In this document: one piece after another, positions 46,010 through 58,274 of the stretch
Position numbering within the stretch: the first letter of the stretch is position 1
Layout of the letters: each line of letters starts with the position of its first letter
NCBI GenBank assembly: GCA_018882885.1
Contig: VERG01000002.1
Span: forward strand, 1-64,000
Reading direction: 5' to 3'
Origin: Candidatus Nanopelagicaceae bacterium
Lineage (GTDB): Bacteria; Actinomycetota; Actinomycetes; Nanopelagicales; Nanopelagicaceae
DNA: 64,000 bases
The notes under the pieces: model-generated
Seen by the model: the letters and a program-made list of their open reading frames with translations, nothing else
The model's database searches: none
What the model was told of the DNA's origin: nothing
Position numbers and translations under genes: made by a program

Positions 46010-46396
46010 TTATACCTCGCCCTTTTTGAACTTGGCCGCCTCTTTGACTGCATCTAAAGGCAAGGAAGGACAATCATTCCAAAGGCGATCAAGCATGTAG
46101 TACTGACGTATTTCCTCAGTTTGAACGTGTACCACTAGATCTTCATAATCCAAGAGGATCCAATGTTCGGATCCTTCTCGACGCATCGGCTTCTCACCAA
46201 CCTTGGCTAACTCTCTTTCAATCTCATCAGCAATAGCATCTATCTGTCTCTCATTTTGTCCACTTACCAATAAAAAAACCTCACTTAAAACCATTTGTGC
46301 AGTGAGATCTATCGCGACTAAATCCGTTCCCAATTTTTCAATCGCGGCATGCGCAGCGCGCTGTGTGAGATCTAAGGTTGATTTACGCGGCGCCAT
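46010..46396 (-). CDS. rsfS: Ribosomal silencing factor RsfS
   Basis: RsfS binds L14 and blocks subunit joining in stationary or starved cells. The 128-aa protein has the family segments ATDLVAIDLTAQMVLSEVFLLVSGQNERQIDAIADEIE (here GTDLVAIDLTA...) and PMRREGSEHWILLDYEDLVVHVQTEEIRQYYMLDRLW. It overlaps the nadD 3' end by 14 bp, so the two are coupled. The order nadD-rsfS-phosphatase-tRNA-Ala is actinobacterial. Confidence 0.95.
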   Translation of the reverse strand: MAPRKSTLDLTQRAAHAAIEKLGTDLVAIDLTAQMVLSEVFLLVSGQNERQIDAIADEIERELAKVGEKPMRREGSEHWILLDYEDLVVHVQTEEIRQYYMLDRLWNDCPSLPLDAVKEAAKFKKGEV

Positions 46397-46970
46397 ATAG
46401 TCCTTTGCTCTTTATGAACTCAGCGACTTTATCAGGGATGAGCTCTCCGATATCACCTTGAGCCGCTATGGCGCTTCGCACCTGCGTTGCAGAGATATCT
46501 AGGGCGGCAATTTCAATTTCAGTAAAGTTTATGAAGTTGGGTATCTGTGTTGTATCTATCTTTGAGTTTGGTCTTTTCACAATTAAAAACTTCACTAATT
46601 GAGCAAGTTCTTCTATATGGTGCCAGGTGTGCAGCTGTGAGACTATGTCGCTACCGGCAATCCAAACTATCTGGCAAGGATCGAATTCACTCTTTAATTC
46701 ATTAACGGTATCGATTGCATAGCTATTACCGCTTCGCTTTACCTCAACATCACTAATCCGAACTGGTAAATCTTGCAATGCTAATTTAGTCATTTCCAGA
46801 CGATCAAACTTGGATGCGACGGGATTTTTTTGCCACGGCTGTCCAGCGGGAACTACAACGAACTCATCAAAATTCGTTCGTTTGCTTAACTCAGAAATCA
46901 AGTGAACATGACCAAGGTGAATGGGATCAAAGCTCCCACCAAATATGCCGACTTTCTTAATCGCGATCAA
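46383..46970 (-). CDS. nadD: Nicotinate-nucleotide adenylyltransferase
   Basis: NadD makes nicotinate adenine dinucleotide in NAD synthesis. The 195-aa protein has GIFGGSFDPIHLGHVHLI (about 8-25), WIAGSDIVSQLHTWHHIEEL, and the C-terminal ISATQVRSAIAAQG motif (ISxTxxR). The only good start is TTG 46970, which lies 14 bp inside the end of the upstream small membrane gene, so translation is likely coupled to it. Confidence 0.94.
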   Translation of the reverse strand: MIAIKKVGIFGGSFDPIHLGHVHLISELSKRTNFDEFVVVPAGQPWQKNPVASKFDRLEMTKLALQDLPVRISDVEVKRSGNSYAIDTVNELKSEFDPCQIVWIAGSDIVSQLHTWHHIEELAQLVKFLIVKRPNSKIDTTQIPNFINFTEIEIAALDISATQVRSAIAAQGDIGELIPDKVAEFIKSKGLYGAA

Positions 46971-47115
46971 GGCGAAGAACTAAATAAAGCATCAGCATCA
47001 GAACCGCAAAGGTAAATACGCCAAAGAAAACTGGAGGGGCGGGAAGTTCGCGGCCTTTTTCGCCAACTTCGCTAAACAAACTCTGTGCCTTTAGAGCAAA
47101 CATCGCTTTCATCAT
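46957..47115 (-). CDS. Small single-span membrane protein
   Basis: A 52-aa product starting at ATG 47115: MMKAMFALKAQSLFSEVG, then ELPAPPVFFG and one transmembrane helix (about 29-47, GVFTFAVLMLMLYLVLRL), ending DRD. AGGA lies 8 nt upstream. Similar tiny proteins with an ELP.pP..fG start before a helix occur beside nadD in many actinobacteria; their function is unknown. It is 16 bp after ligA and overlaps nadD by 14 bp. Easily missed because of its size. Confidence 0.75.
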   Translation of the reverse strand: MMKAMFALKAQSLFSEVGEKGRELPAPPVFFGVFTFAVLMLMLYLVLRLDRD

Positions 47116-47131
47116 GTTGTAATCCTAACTC

Positions 47132-50274
<3,143 letters not shown>

Positions 50275-50286
50275 CTGTTCGCTTCT

Positions 50287-51477
50287 CTATTTGGAGACTG
50301 AGTTGGATACTGAATATGCGGCACGGGCCCGCTCGATAACCCGCTTGATACAGGTATGAAGATATTCGATATCGCTCTCGGTATTTGTAACTCCCAGCGA
50401 GAATCGCAGTGATGAGCGGGCCTGTGCCTCACTCTTACCTAAAGCCAGCAATACATGGCTAGCTTCCTGGACACCTGCACTACAGGCAGATCCAGTTGAA
50501 CAGGCGATTCCCTCTGCATCAAACAAAACTAGCAAAGAGTCACTTTCAGTATTTGGAAAAGTTATGTTTGCAATTCCAGGCAAAGTTTGTCCATCAAGCA
50601 CTCCATTTAACGTTGCATCGGGAATCTGATCTTGGATGGCGGAAATCAACTTCTTCCGTAATTCAGAAACTCTTTTTTGGTTTGCCTCCATGTCACGCAC
50701 CACGGATTGGGCAGCGGCTACAAATGCGGTGATCCCGGCAGCGTTTAATGTTCCACTGCGGATATCACGCTCTTGACCGCCACCATGTAGCAGCGGAGTG
50801 ATGTCAACACCTTTTTGCAGAACAAGTGCGCCAACCCCAACTGGACCGCCGATCTTGTGTGCGCTAATTGTCAGCGCAAATACCCCAAACTCTTTGAATG
50901 AGATTGGAATCTTGCCAAAACTTTGCACCGCATCGGTATGAACTGGAATATCAAAACCTTTTGCCAGCTTTACCACCTCTTGAATTGGCTGAACCGTGCC
51001 GATCTCATTGTTGGCATGCATGACACTAATAACAGCAACCTCTTTACCTCTTTGAGTTAAGAGTTTTTCCAATTCATCGATCTTTAAGTATCCCTGCGAG
51101 TCAACAGGAATCTGTATCAACTCCGCGCCATTGAAATCCTTTAACCAGATCGCCGGATCCAAAACCGCATGATGTTCGAAGGCAGAGATGACAACAATCT
51201 TTCGATTGGAATCTTCTTTGTTGCGCTGCCAATAGATTCCCTTTAAAGCTAGATTGTTAGCCTCGGTACCAGACCCGGTGAAAATTACTTCGGTCGAGTG
51301 CGCTCCGATCAACTCGGCTAGTTTTTCTCTTGCCTCTTCCAACTCTTTTCGAGCGTTACGACCAAAGGTATGAAGGCTGGATGGATTGCCAACCTCGCGT
51401 GATTGTTTGATGAAGGCTTGAAGTGCGACCTCTGAGATGGGCGTGGTCGCAGCGTTATCAAAGTAGACGCGTGGCAT
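50287..51477 (-). CDS. iscS: Cysteine desulfurase (IscS/NifS)
   Basis: This pyridoxal-phosphate enzyme takes sulfur from cysteine. The 396-aa protein starts PRVYFDNAATTPISE. It has HANNEIGTVQP, the cofactor lysine in ISAHKIGGPVGVGAL, and the persulfide Cys in STGSACSAGVQE near 326-337. The adjacent mnmA suggests tRNA thiolation is a main use. TAGAAT lies 6 nt before the ATG without a ribosome site. sufS-type alternatives lack the SACSAG loop form seen here. Confidence 0.95.
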   Translation of the reverse strand: MPRVYFDNAATTPISEVALQAFIKQSREVGNPSSLHTFGRNARKELEEAREKLAELIGAHSTEVIFTGSGTEANNLALKGIYWQRNKEDSNRKIVVISAFEHHAVLDPAIWLKDFNGAELIQIPVDSQGYLKIDELEKLLTQRGKEVAVISVMHANNEIGTVQPIQEVVKLAKGFDIPVHTDAVQSFGKIPISFKEFGVFALTISAHKIGGPVGVGALVLQKGVDITPLLHGGGQERDIRSGTLNAAGITAFVAAAQSVVRDMEANQKRVSELRKKLISAIQDQIPDATLNGVLDGQTLPGIANITFPNTESDSLLVLFDAEGIACSTGSACSAGVQEASHVLLALGKSEAQARSSLRFSLGVTNTESDIEYLHTCIKRVIERARAAYSVSNSVSK

Positions 51478-51489
51478 GAGCTAATTCTA
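51478..51489 (-). promoter_or_regulatory. Candidate leaderless promoter (-10 TAGAAT) of iscS
   Basis: TAGAAT (51489-51484), TAGCTC, then ATG at 51477, in the 32-bp etfA-iscS gap. The box matches the phoH box exactly. Confidence 0.48.
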
Positions 51490-51509
51490 ATTGCCAAGCG
51501 GTCAGCTAA

Positions 51510-52463
51510 TTAGCTGCGTTTTGACGCAATCGCCTCGCGCGCCTGTGGCAGTACCGCAAACAAATCCCCAACGACTCCGAAATCTGCCAAATCAAAGATT
51601 GGCGCCTCTGGATCTTTGTTGATTGCCACGATTGTCTTTGAGGTTTGCATACCGGCGCGATGTTGAATCGCTCCTGAAATTCCACATGCTACATAAAGTT
51701 GTGGGCTGACCGTCTTTCCAGTTTGTCCTACCTGATGAGTGTGCGGATACCAACCCGCATCGGTGGCTGCACGAGATGCGCCAACCGCTGCTCCGAGCAA
51801 ATCAGCCATCGCCTCCACCTGTGAGAAATCACCATTTGTTCCCCGACCACCTGAGATAACAATCTTTGCCTCAGTCAGCTCTGGACGACCTCCTTTTGCA
51901 GCTGGTTGAGTGCCGGTGATTGTCACCAACTTTGCTGAGTCAGAAATTGTCAGTGACATTTTTTCAATCGCAGGATTTGTAGAAGTAGAAGTTGCTTCAA
52001 CCGCACTTGGTCTAATCGTAATGACTGGAGTGCCTTTATTCACCTTCGATGAGACTGTAAATGAGCCACCAAAAACAGATTGGGTAGCACCAAGATCAGA
52101 GTTAACATCAACCGCATCAGTGATTACTCCACCGCCAATCCGCACCGCTAATCGACCGGCGACCTCTTTACCTCTTGCGGTAGAAGGAATCAAAATAGCA
52201 TTTGGATTCTCAGAGCTAACAATTTGAGCTAGTGCATCAACAAGAGCTGGAATTCCATGTCGTGCAAAATCATCACTTTCTACCAAGACAACTTTTTCAA
52301 TTTCTGTATTGGATAGCTGTGCTGCAAGTGCATCCCCTTGACCTGCTGGAGCTAGAACTACAGCGGTTACTGAACCCGCTCTCTTTCCGAGTGTCGCTAA
52401 TTCAGCAGCGGTCTTTGAAATCTTGCCACCATCGTGGTCAGCCAAAATCAATACTTTGCTCAT
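51510..52463 (-). CDS. etfA: Electron transfer flavoprotein, alpha subunit
   Basis: EtfA carries FAD and passes electrons from acyl-CoA dehydrogenases to the quinone pool. The 317-aa protein has the FAD-binding C-terminal half with [68 protein letters not shown] and [20 protein letters not shown]. It follows etfB by 2 bp. The dehydrogenases and ETF-quinone oxidoreductase are not in the window. Confidence 0.96.
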   Translation of the reverse strand: MSKVLILADHDGGKISKTAAELATLGKRAGSVTAVVLAPAGQGDALAAQLSNTEIEKVVLVESDDFARHGIPALVDALAQIVSSENPNAILIPSTARGKEVAGRLAVRIGGGVITDAVDVNSDLGATQSVFGGSFTVSSKVNKGTPVITIRPSAVEATSTSTNPAIEKMSLTISDSAKLVTITGTQPAAKGGRPELTEAKIVISGGRGTNGDFSQVEAMADLLGAAVGASRAATDAGWYPHTHQVGQTGKTVSPQLYVACGISGAIQHRAGMQTSKTIVAINKDPEAPIFDLADFGVVGDLFAVLPQAREAIASKRS

Positions 52464-52465
52464 AG

Positions 52466-53266
52466 TTACACCAACCGCTTCTCTGCCAAGTAATCGGCTA
52501 ATTTAGTTCCGGCATCGCCAGAATCCTCAATCTTTACACCTTTTTCTCTCGGTGGTCGGGCCTGAGCACTTTCTACAACGCTCCAGGCACCCGCGATACC
52601 AACCTCGTTTGCAGAGATTGAAATATCTGCCAGAGATTTATTCTCAATTGTTTTTTTCTTAGCAGCCATAATTCCCTTAAATGATGGGTAACGTGGCTCG
52701 TTAATCTTTTCAATTACGCTAATTACACAGGGAAAGTTAGCGGACATGTTTTCTACTCCGCTTTCAGTCATGCGAGCGATTTCGACACTCTTGGCCGCTG
52801 CATCAACTTTGACTGAGCCAGCAAAGGTGAGCTGCGCCCAGCCCAAACGCTCCGCCAACATCGCAGGTACAACACTCATACGAGCATCAGTTGATTCGGT
52901 GCCGCAGAAAACCAAATCAAAGCCACCATTCTTTATGACTTCAGCCAACACCTTTGAGGTTGCTATGGCATCAGAACCTGCCAAGGCAGCATCTGATACC
53001 AAAACCGCATCATCTGCACCCATTGATAAACCTTTGCGGATCGCTTCAGTTGCTCGATCTGGTCCCATTGAAATCAAAGTGATGGTGTGTTCTGGAGACT
53101 CTTTACCTTCATTTAACGGCTCTACTATGCGCAGCGCCTCTTCGATTGCATATTCATCAAGATCATTAAGCACCGCATCGACACTCTCTCGATCCAGCAA
53201 ACCATTGACCATTTTTTTCTCCGCCCAAGAATCAGGCACTTGCTTAACGCAGATTGCAATCTTCAT
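52466..53266 (-). CDS. etfB: Electron transfer flavoprotein, beta subunit
   Basis: The 266-aa EtfB binds AMP and pairs with EtfA. It has the N-terminal MKIAICVKQVPDSWAEK, MGADDAVLVSDAALAGSDAIATSKVLA, the signature CGTESTDARMSVVPAMLAERLG and SFKGIMAAKKKTIE. Its ATG is preceded by TAACAT with 7-nt spacing and no ribosome site. It is divergent from glgX across 81 bp. Confidence 0.96.
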   Translation of the reverse strand: MKIAICVKQVPDSWAEKKMVNGLLDRESVDAVLNDLDEYAIEEALRIVEPLNEGKESPEHTITLISMGPDRATEAIRKGLSMGADDAVLVSDAALAGSDAIATSKVLAEVIKNGGFDLVFCGTESTDARMSVVPAMLAERLGWAQLTFAGSVKVDAAAKSVEIARMTESGVENMSANFPCVISVIEKINEPRYPSFKGIMAAKKKTIENKSLADISISANEVGIAGAWSVVESAQARPPREKGVKIEDSGDAGTKLADYLAEKRLV

Positions 53267-53279
53267 GGCGGGTATGTTA
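53267..53279 (-). promoter_or_regulatory. Candidate leaderless promoter (-10 TAACAT) of etfBA
   Basis: TAACAT (53279-53274), ACCCGCC, then ATG at 53266. It fits TAnnnT plus 7 nt. Confidence 0.4.
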
Positions 53280-53313
53280 CTGGTCAGTAATCTAGCTCTC
53301 CACTCGGCCTTCC

Positions 53314-53348
53314 TTGGATATGTGGTGGCTGATGCTTAGATAGCAAAG
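53314..53348 (+). promoter_or_regulatory. Complete leaderless promoter of glgX
   Basis: TTGGAT (53314-53319), a 17-bp spacer and TAGATA (53337-53342), then GCAAA and the GTG start at 53348. Both boxes and the ideal spacing are present, and the predicted start site falls on the initiation codon. Confidence 0.55.
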
Positions 53349-55486
53349 TGAAACCAGCCAATCCGCACATATTGGGAAGCCATGTTGTCGCTGGCGGAAC
53401 TGATTTCGCAATTTGGGCCCCAGCCGCAGATGCGGTCGAGTTATCTCTCTTTGATCGGCGCGAATCAGCGAGCGGGAGCTGGCAATGGGTCGAAACCAAA
53501 TTCTCTCTTGCTCACCGTGAAGGTCCAATATGGCATGGCCACCTCACCGGCATTGGCCCCGGTCAGCATTATGGCTACCGGATCTACGGCCCCTGGCAAC
53601 CAGAACAAGGCTGGCGTTTCAATCCTGCAAAAGTTTTATTGGATCCTTACGCCCACCAGATTGATGGCGAAGTTATTTATGCTCCGGAGATTTTTGGGCA
53701 CCAAGCTGTTGATCAACTCGGAAATGGTGATTTAAATCGGAGGGATGAGCGCAACTCTTTGGGTTTTGTACCGCTCTCAGTTGTAACCGCAAGCGCACCA
53801 CGCATTATTAACAGACCTCGTACACCATGGAAAAAAACCTTTATATATGAAGCCCATGTTCGCGGATTAACCGCCGACAATCTTGAGATTCCCGTAGCTG
53901 AACGTGGCACATATAAGGCATTGGGTCATCCCTCAACCATTAAACATTTACAACATTTGGGTGTTACCGCACTTGAGTTGCTTCCGATCCATCAATTTGT
54001 GACCGAGGTTCACACAAAAGCAAGAGGCCGGCAAAATTACTGGGGCTATAACCCCTTGGCATTTAGCGCCCCGCATGCCGCATATGCGGCCAGTCAAGAT
54101 CCAATAACTGAGCTACAAAAAGCAGTTGATGCGTTACATGAAGCCGGTATCGAGGTAATCCTTGATGTGGTTTATAACCACACAGCGGAGGAAGGAATTG
54201 CTGGTCCCACATTTTGCTTCAAAGGCATCGACAATAAAACCTTCTATCGTCATGCTGCTGAGGACAAGTATGAAGATGTAACCGGCTGCGGTAACACTAT
54301 CGACTCCCGCCAACCATTTGTGACTCGAATGATCATAGATTCCTTGCACTGGTGGAGCCAGATAATTGGTGTAGATGGCTTTCGCTTTGATTTGGCGACG
54401 GCAATTTCTCGAAGCAATGATGGGATAGATACTCATGGACCATTGATTTCAGCAATCTCGTCGGATCCAATACTCCGAGAGCGAAAGTTGATTGCCGAGC
54501 CATGGGATGTTGCAGGTTATGCATTAGGCGAGTTCCCTCATCCATGGAGAGAGTGGAATGATGCTTATCGCGATGCAACCCGACAATTCTGGTTAGCAGA
54601 TAGCGCTCGTGGCTACAGCAACGGAGTTTCAGATTTAGCCTCAAGGGTTGCTGGATCAAATGACATCTTCTATTTCCGCGGCCCTACTTCCTCAGTGAAT
54701 TTTGTTACAGCGCATGACGGTTTCACCCTTAGAGATTTGGTTTGTTATAGCAACAAACACAATGAGCCAAATGCAGAGAACAATCATGATGGCAGCGAGC
54801 AAAATAGATCCTGGAACCTTGGCATTGAGGGTCCATCAAATGATGCCGAGATTGATAAAAGACGGTTTCAAATACAAAAATCAATTCTGGCAACTCTGCT
54901 GCTCTCATCCGGCGTACCCATGCTCAATATGGGTGATGAAGTTTCAAGAACGCAAAATGGTTCAAACAACGCATACTCTTTATCGGCTAAAGATCAAACG
55001 GATAGCTGGGAAAACTTTCTTGGTGGTTGGAAGTTGAATTGGACACCCGATGAGCGTCAAGAGGATTTGATAGAGACTGTGGCTGCTCTTTCTCGAATCA
55101 GAAGCAGCTATATGTTTGATGCTACTGAGCGGTTTTACACTGGAGAAATCGATCAAGAGACTAACCGCAAAGATGTTGCCTGGTTTGATCGGGATGGCAA
55201 TGAGATGAGCCAACACAATTGGCAGGACAGCTCAATTCGCCACCTAGCCTTTAGCGTTGATGCTACCCACAATCAAGGTCTTTTCATTATTTTAAATAGC
55301 GCTGGGCAAGATTTCGAGTTCACTTTGCCTAATCAGGATTGGGGTGATTCATTCCGCACCGTATTTGATTCGGCGGAGTTAATTAATGATTTTAGCCCGA
55401 CTCTAAAAAAGCCCAGAGATAAAGTAATTGTGCGGGCTATGAGTGTTCAGGTGTGGCTAATTAATCGACATCAAACATCACAGTGA
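53348..55486 (+). CDS. glgX: Glycogen debranching enzyme GlgX
   Basis: GlgX cleaves alpha-1,6 branches of limit dextrin during glycogen breakdown. The 712-aa GH13 protein has an N-terminal CBM48-like domain (FAIWAPAADAVELSLFDR). The GH13 catalytic core has DVVYNHTAEE, GVDGFRFDLATAI (nucleophile Asp), LIAEPWDV (acid Glu) and NFVTAHDGFTLRDLV. The length is normal for GlgX/TreX. The start is GTG 53348, without a ribosome site. Its end overlaps the convergent SIMPL gene by 26 bp. No other glycogen gene is in view. Confidence 0.95.
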   Translation: MKPANPHILGSHVVAGGTDFAIWAPAADAVELSLFDRRESASGSWQWVETKFSLAHREGPIWHGHLTGIGPGQHYGYRIYGPWQPEQGWRFNPAKVLLDPYAHQIDGEVIYAPEIFGHQAVDQLGNGDLNRRDERNSLGFVPLSVVTASAPRIINRPRTPWKKTFIYEAHVRGLTADNLEIPVAERGTYKALGHPSTIKHLQHLGVTALELLPIHQFVTEVHTKARGRQNYWGYNPLAFSAPHAAYAASQDPITELQKAVDALHEAGIEVILDVVYNHTAEEGIAGPTFCFKGIDNKTFYRHAAEDKYEDVTGCGNTIDSRQPFVTRMIIDSLHWWSQIIGVDGFRFDLATAISRSNDGIDTHGPLISAISSDPILRERKLIAEPWDVAGYALGEFPHPWREWNDAYRDATRQFWLADSARGYSNGVSDLASRVAGSNDIFYFRGPTSSVNFVTAHDGFTLRDLVCYSNKHNEPNAENNHDGSEQNRSWNLGIEGPSNDAEIDKRRFQIQKSILATLLLSSGVPMLNMGDEVSRTQNGSNNAYSLSAKDQTDSWENFLGGWKLNWTPDERQEDLIETVAALSRIRSSYMFDATERFYTGEIDQETNRKDVAWFDRDGNEMSQHNWQDSSIRHLAFSVDATHNQGLFIILNSAGQDFEFTLPNQDWGDSFRTVFDSAELINDFSPTLKKPRDKVIVRAMSVQVWLINRHQTSQ

Positions 55487-56198
55487 CCGTTGATGTAATT
55501 GTTTTTTCGATGGTTTGAGTGTCGTAATAACCGCCGGCAGAGGTGTCCACTGAATCTGGTGAGGTGACTTGGAATGGACCTGAGCGGACGCTCATTACAT
55601 TTCCAACCTTCCCGCCAGTTGCCTTAACAATAGCTTCAGCACGCACCTTTGCATCTTCCATAGCTTGTTCTAGAAGCTTTGGACGAAGTTCATTTAACTT
55701 AGAAACATAATATTGTGGACCATAATTCGAAACGCTAACACCAGATTGCAACAGTGCACCAATGCCGTTGCTCAACTTTGAAATTAACTCAACGTCATCA
55801 CTGCGCACAGTAATTGTGCGAGAGGCGCGGTAATTCAAAATTCGACCAGTGCTATTTCCATTTGAATACTCTTCCTGTGGGTATGCCGATACCGATCCAA
55901 ACTCAATTGCATCAGTAGGAATGCCTCCGTCAGTCAGATACTGAGTGACCGATTTGGTGGCAACCTCAACTTTGCGCACAGAGTCTGACAATGTTGGTGC
56001 AATTTGCTCGGCATTTAGTGACCAGACCGCTCGATCTGCTGTAGCGGTTACTCGAGCCGAACCAGTTACTGAAATTCCTTCATTGGAACGAGAAGCAAAC
56101 CCGGCACCAACTTGATTCAATCCGAGGCCCATAGCAACCGCAACTATCGCAGCAGCAACAATTAAGGAAATCGATTTTTGCTTCTCATTTTCGCTCAT
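55461..56198 (-). CDS. SIMPL domain (DUF541) exported protein
   Basis: The 245-aa protein has an N-terminal hydrophobic anchor or signal (SISLIVAAAIVAVAMGLGLNQVGAG). The SIMPL domain follows: ISVTGSARVTATADRAVWSLNAEQ, SVSAYPQEEYSNG, LNYRASRTITVRSDDVELISKLSNGIGALLQSGVSVSNYGPQYYVSKLNELRPKLLEQAMEDAKVRAEAIVKATGGKVG. DUF541 proteins are secreted or membrane-anchored; some are linked to oxidative stress, but the molecular role is unknown. No lipobox or clear signal peptidase site is present, so it probably stays anchored. Confidence 0.85.
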   Translation of the reverse strand: MSENEKQKSISLIVAAAIVAVAMGLGLNQVGAGFASRSNEGISVTGSARVTATADRAVWSLNAEQIAPTLSDSVRKVEVATKSVTQYLTDGGIPTDAIEFGSVSAYPQEEYSNGNSTGRILNYRASRTITVRSDDVELISKLSNGIGALLQSGVSVSNYGPQYYVSKLNELRPKLLEQAMEDAKVRAEAIVKATGGKVGNVMSVRSGPFQVTSPDSVDTSAGGYYDTQTIEKTITSTVTVMFDVD

Positions 56199-56363
56199 GT
56201 GTGCAGTTTACTCCCGACAGGTTCTGGTTATCTCTCTTCAAACTCCCATTAATCCATTGGAAAATGCTCAAAAACCTATGAATTCACAGCGTAAATCCGC
56301 CGCTTTTTATCAGCGAAAAATCAGGGTAGGCTCAGCCCTAGTCCAACGCTTATCAGTACCCGC

Positions 56364-56392
56364 TTGATGGCTTTAGCTTGAATCGGTATCGC
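56364..56392 (+). promoter_or_regulatory. Possible promoter and long leader of csp
   Basis: TTGATG (56364-56369), 17 bp, TATCGC (56387-56392) is a weak -35/-10 pair. It would give a 5' leader of about 60 nt ending in GAAGGAAAG before the csp ATG. Cold-shock genes often have such leaders. The rest of the 261-bp gap holds no gene that I can see. Confidence 0.3.
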
Positions 56393-56459
56393 TGTAGAAC
56401 GGAAAGACTGGCGATCGTGGAATTCACGTTTGTCCCCAATAAATACCGAAGGAAAGTAA

Positions 56460-56663
56460 ATGGCAACAGGTACAGTTAAGTGGTTCAACTCTGAAAAGGG
56501 TTTTGGTTTCATTGCTGTTGATGGCGGTGGACAAGATGTATTCGTTCACTACTCAGCTATCCAGGGAAATGGCTACAAGTCCCTTGAAGAAGGTCAGTCA
56601 GTTTCATTTGAGGTAGTCCAGGGTCCAAAGGGTCCTCAGGCTGATCAAGTAACTGCCAACTAA
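56460..56663 (+). CDS. cspA: Cold-shock protein (CspA family)
   Basis: A 67-aa single cold-shock domain: [32 protein letters not shown], then [24 protein letters not shown]. The RNP1 (KGFGFI) and RNP2 (VFVHY) motifs are intact, so it should bind single-stranded RNA and DNA as a chaperone. GAAGGAAAG lies just upstream. It is followed by a strong bidirectional terminator shared with the convergent M23 peptidase gene. Confidence 0.97.
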   Translation: MATGTVKWFNSEKGFGFIAVDGGGQDVFVHYSAIQGNGYKSLEEGQSVSFEVVQGPKGPQADQVTAN

Positions 56664-56680
56664 ACCAAATAACTAGTTGT

Positions 56681-56712
56681 AAAAAAGCCTCGGGGCGACC
56701 CGGGGCTTTTTT
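56681..56712. terminator. Bidirectional terminator between csp and the M23 gene
   Basis: AAAAAAGCCTCGGG, a GCGA (GNRA-type) loop, then CCCGGGGCTTTTTT, with one T-G wobble. T runs flank it on both strands. The left strand serves the peptidase-blh transcript; its last two bases overlap the peptidase stop codon (56711-56713). Confidence 0.92.
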
Positions 56713-57274
56713 ATTTGCCGGCTTTTGCTTTGGCTTTTGCGACAGCCTTCACTGGTGACAAATCTTTACCAACCTTCCAAGCATCTAGAAAGCGCCACGG
56801 ATACAGCACTCCCCTTCGAATCTCCCAGTCACCTGGTTTGGTGGGATATGAAATTCCAAAATGCAAATGAGGTTTAGTTCCCCGAGCACTTCCGGTTGCA
56901 CCGACCTCGCCAAGTTTTTGTCCCACGACGACTACTACGCCAGGTGCAATCCCTGGTTCAATCCTTGAAAGATGCGATCCGTAATAACGAACTCCATCTT
57001 CGCCAATTATAGAGACCGACAATCCTCCACGATCCTTACCTAAATTAGTTTTTCCGCTCCAGATGTCTTTTGAGTTTACATCTTCAACCACTCCATTAAT
57101 CGGCGCGACAAATGCACAACCAAGTTTGGCTTGAATGTCAGTAGCAGGGTAATCATGATGATATTTGCCATAACTGCTTTTGCAATCAGCAACTGGGAAT
57201 GCGTAGATGGGCGCTGCGTTTGCAGGAAAAACAGGAACCAAAGCCAAAACCAAAATGCCGATTAATTTCTTCAC
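56711..57274 (-). CDS. Secreted M23 (LytM) peptidase
   Basis: A 187-aa protein with a signal peptide (MKKLIGILVLALVPVFPANAAP, cleavage near NAA). The M23 metal ligands are visible: HHDYPATDIQAK (H and D) and HLHFGISYP (HxH). A central GCAFVAPINGVVEDV segment is typical. All catalytic residues seem present, so it may cut peptidoglycan cross-links. The C-terminus is Lys/Ala-rich (VKAVAKAKAKAGK). The start GTG overlaps the blh stop (GTGA at 57271-57274), so it is translationally coupled to a retinal-making enzyme, an odd pairing. Confidence 0.88.
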   Translation of the reverse strand: MKKLIGILVLALVPVFPANAAPIYAFPVADCKSSYGKYHHDYPATDIQAKLGCAFVAPINGVVEDVNSKDIWSGKTNLGKDRGGLSVSIIGEDGVRYYGSHLSRIEPGIAPGVVVVVGQKLGEVGATGSARGTKPHLHFGISYPTKPGDWEIRRGVLYPWRFLDAWKVGKDLSPVKAVAKAKAKAGK

Positions 57275-58227
57275 CGCAACGCCGCCTTATCTAGTCGTGC
57301 CGTCACAATCATGTGCGGAACAGTTAAAGCCCACACCACTACTAGTGAGAGCCACAGGAACTCATCACTTAGTTTCCCAGGCGTAAATAGGGCAATTCCG
57401 AACGACACTATGAAAGTGCCCACAAGAGCAGGAACGCCCGGGAGTACCGCTTGGCGAAATGCTTTGGCGGGTTGATTGTTATGTAAAGATTCTTGAGAAC
57501 TCTTTAAATTTAGAGTTAACCGAGCTGTATGACGCATCGCATGCCAGGTGCCGAAGTATGCGGCAAAGGCAACCAGGGGTGGAGTAAAGAAGGCAAGGAG
57601 TAAAAGCAGATTAATATCGATCAAATCTCTCCACCGTCGATTGGCCGCTAAGACCAGTACGGCAACGAGATACATTCCGGTTACCAGGTTTGTTAACTCT
57701 TGATCTAATCCTCCATGCCAATTAATCAAAACATCATTAACTGCTGCAAGAGCTGAGGTGCTCTCCTGATTGGTAAGAGGTATCACGACCGGCAAAGCAC
57801 CTGCTGTAATAGCATAAAAAGTTTGGGCTAATCTATTTACTCGCACAGACCCTTTGGCTCGCTCAAGTTCATTAATAAAAGCGGTATCGCCAATTCCAAA
57901 ATGAAGTGCGCTCATTACAACCACGCCAATGAATCCATAAACATTCCATTGCAGTATCGCTAGTACCGCTAAAGCTGCAATCAAAACATAAATCAAAATA
58001 AATAAACTCATTCGCTTGATTGAGGCGCGTGGCAGAGTGACTAAATGATCAAGCGCCCCATGCGGAATACCGACCGCTAAAGCAAATAAAGCTATTACTA
58101 CCTGCCAAGAAATATCGGTTTCATCTATGAACTGAGAGAAAACTAGTGAAAGTAAAATAACCACACTCACGGCGATACTAGAGAAGTTACGGGTGCGGGT
58201 GAAAAGTTTCACCTGTGCTTCCGACAT
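57271..58227 (-). CDS. blh: Brp/Blh-family beta-carotene 15,15'-dioxygenase
   Basis: Blh splits beta-carotene into two retinals. The 318-aa protein is polytopic (about 8 helices). It has the conserved GIPHGALDHLVTL, ALHFGIGD, and HAMRHTARL, where the histidines bind iron. In actinobacteria such genes supply retinal to rhodopsins (actinorhodopsin or xanthorhodopsin-like). No opsin is in the window. It is divergent from crtYc-crtYd across 47 bp. TACCTT lies 6 nt before the ATG, and GAGAG could also serve as a ribosome site. Confidence 0.9.
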   Translation of the reverse strand: MSEAQVKLFTRTRNFSSIAVSVVILLSLVFSQFIDETDISWQVVIALFALAVGIPHGALDHLVTLPRASIKRMSLFILIYVLIAALAVLAILQWNVYGFIGVVVMSALHFGIGDTAFINELERAKGSVRVNRLAQTFYAITAGALPVVIPLTNQESTSALAAVNDVLINWHGGLDQELTNLVTGMYLVAVLVLAANRRWRDLIDINLLLLLAFFTPPLVAFAAYFGTWHAMRHTARLTLNLKSSQESLHNNQPAKAFRQAVLPGVPALVGTFIVSFGIALFTPGKLSDEFLWLSLVVVWALTVPHMIVTARLDKAALR

Positions 58228-58274
58228 ACTCTCAAGGTAGCAAAATCCATTACCTGATGTGAGAAACTAATGAA

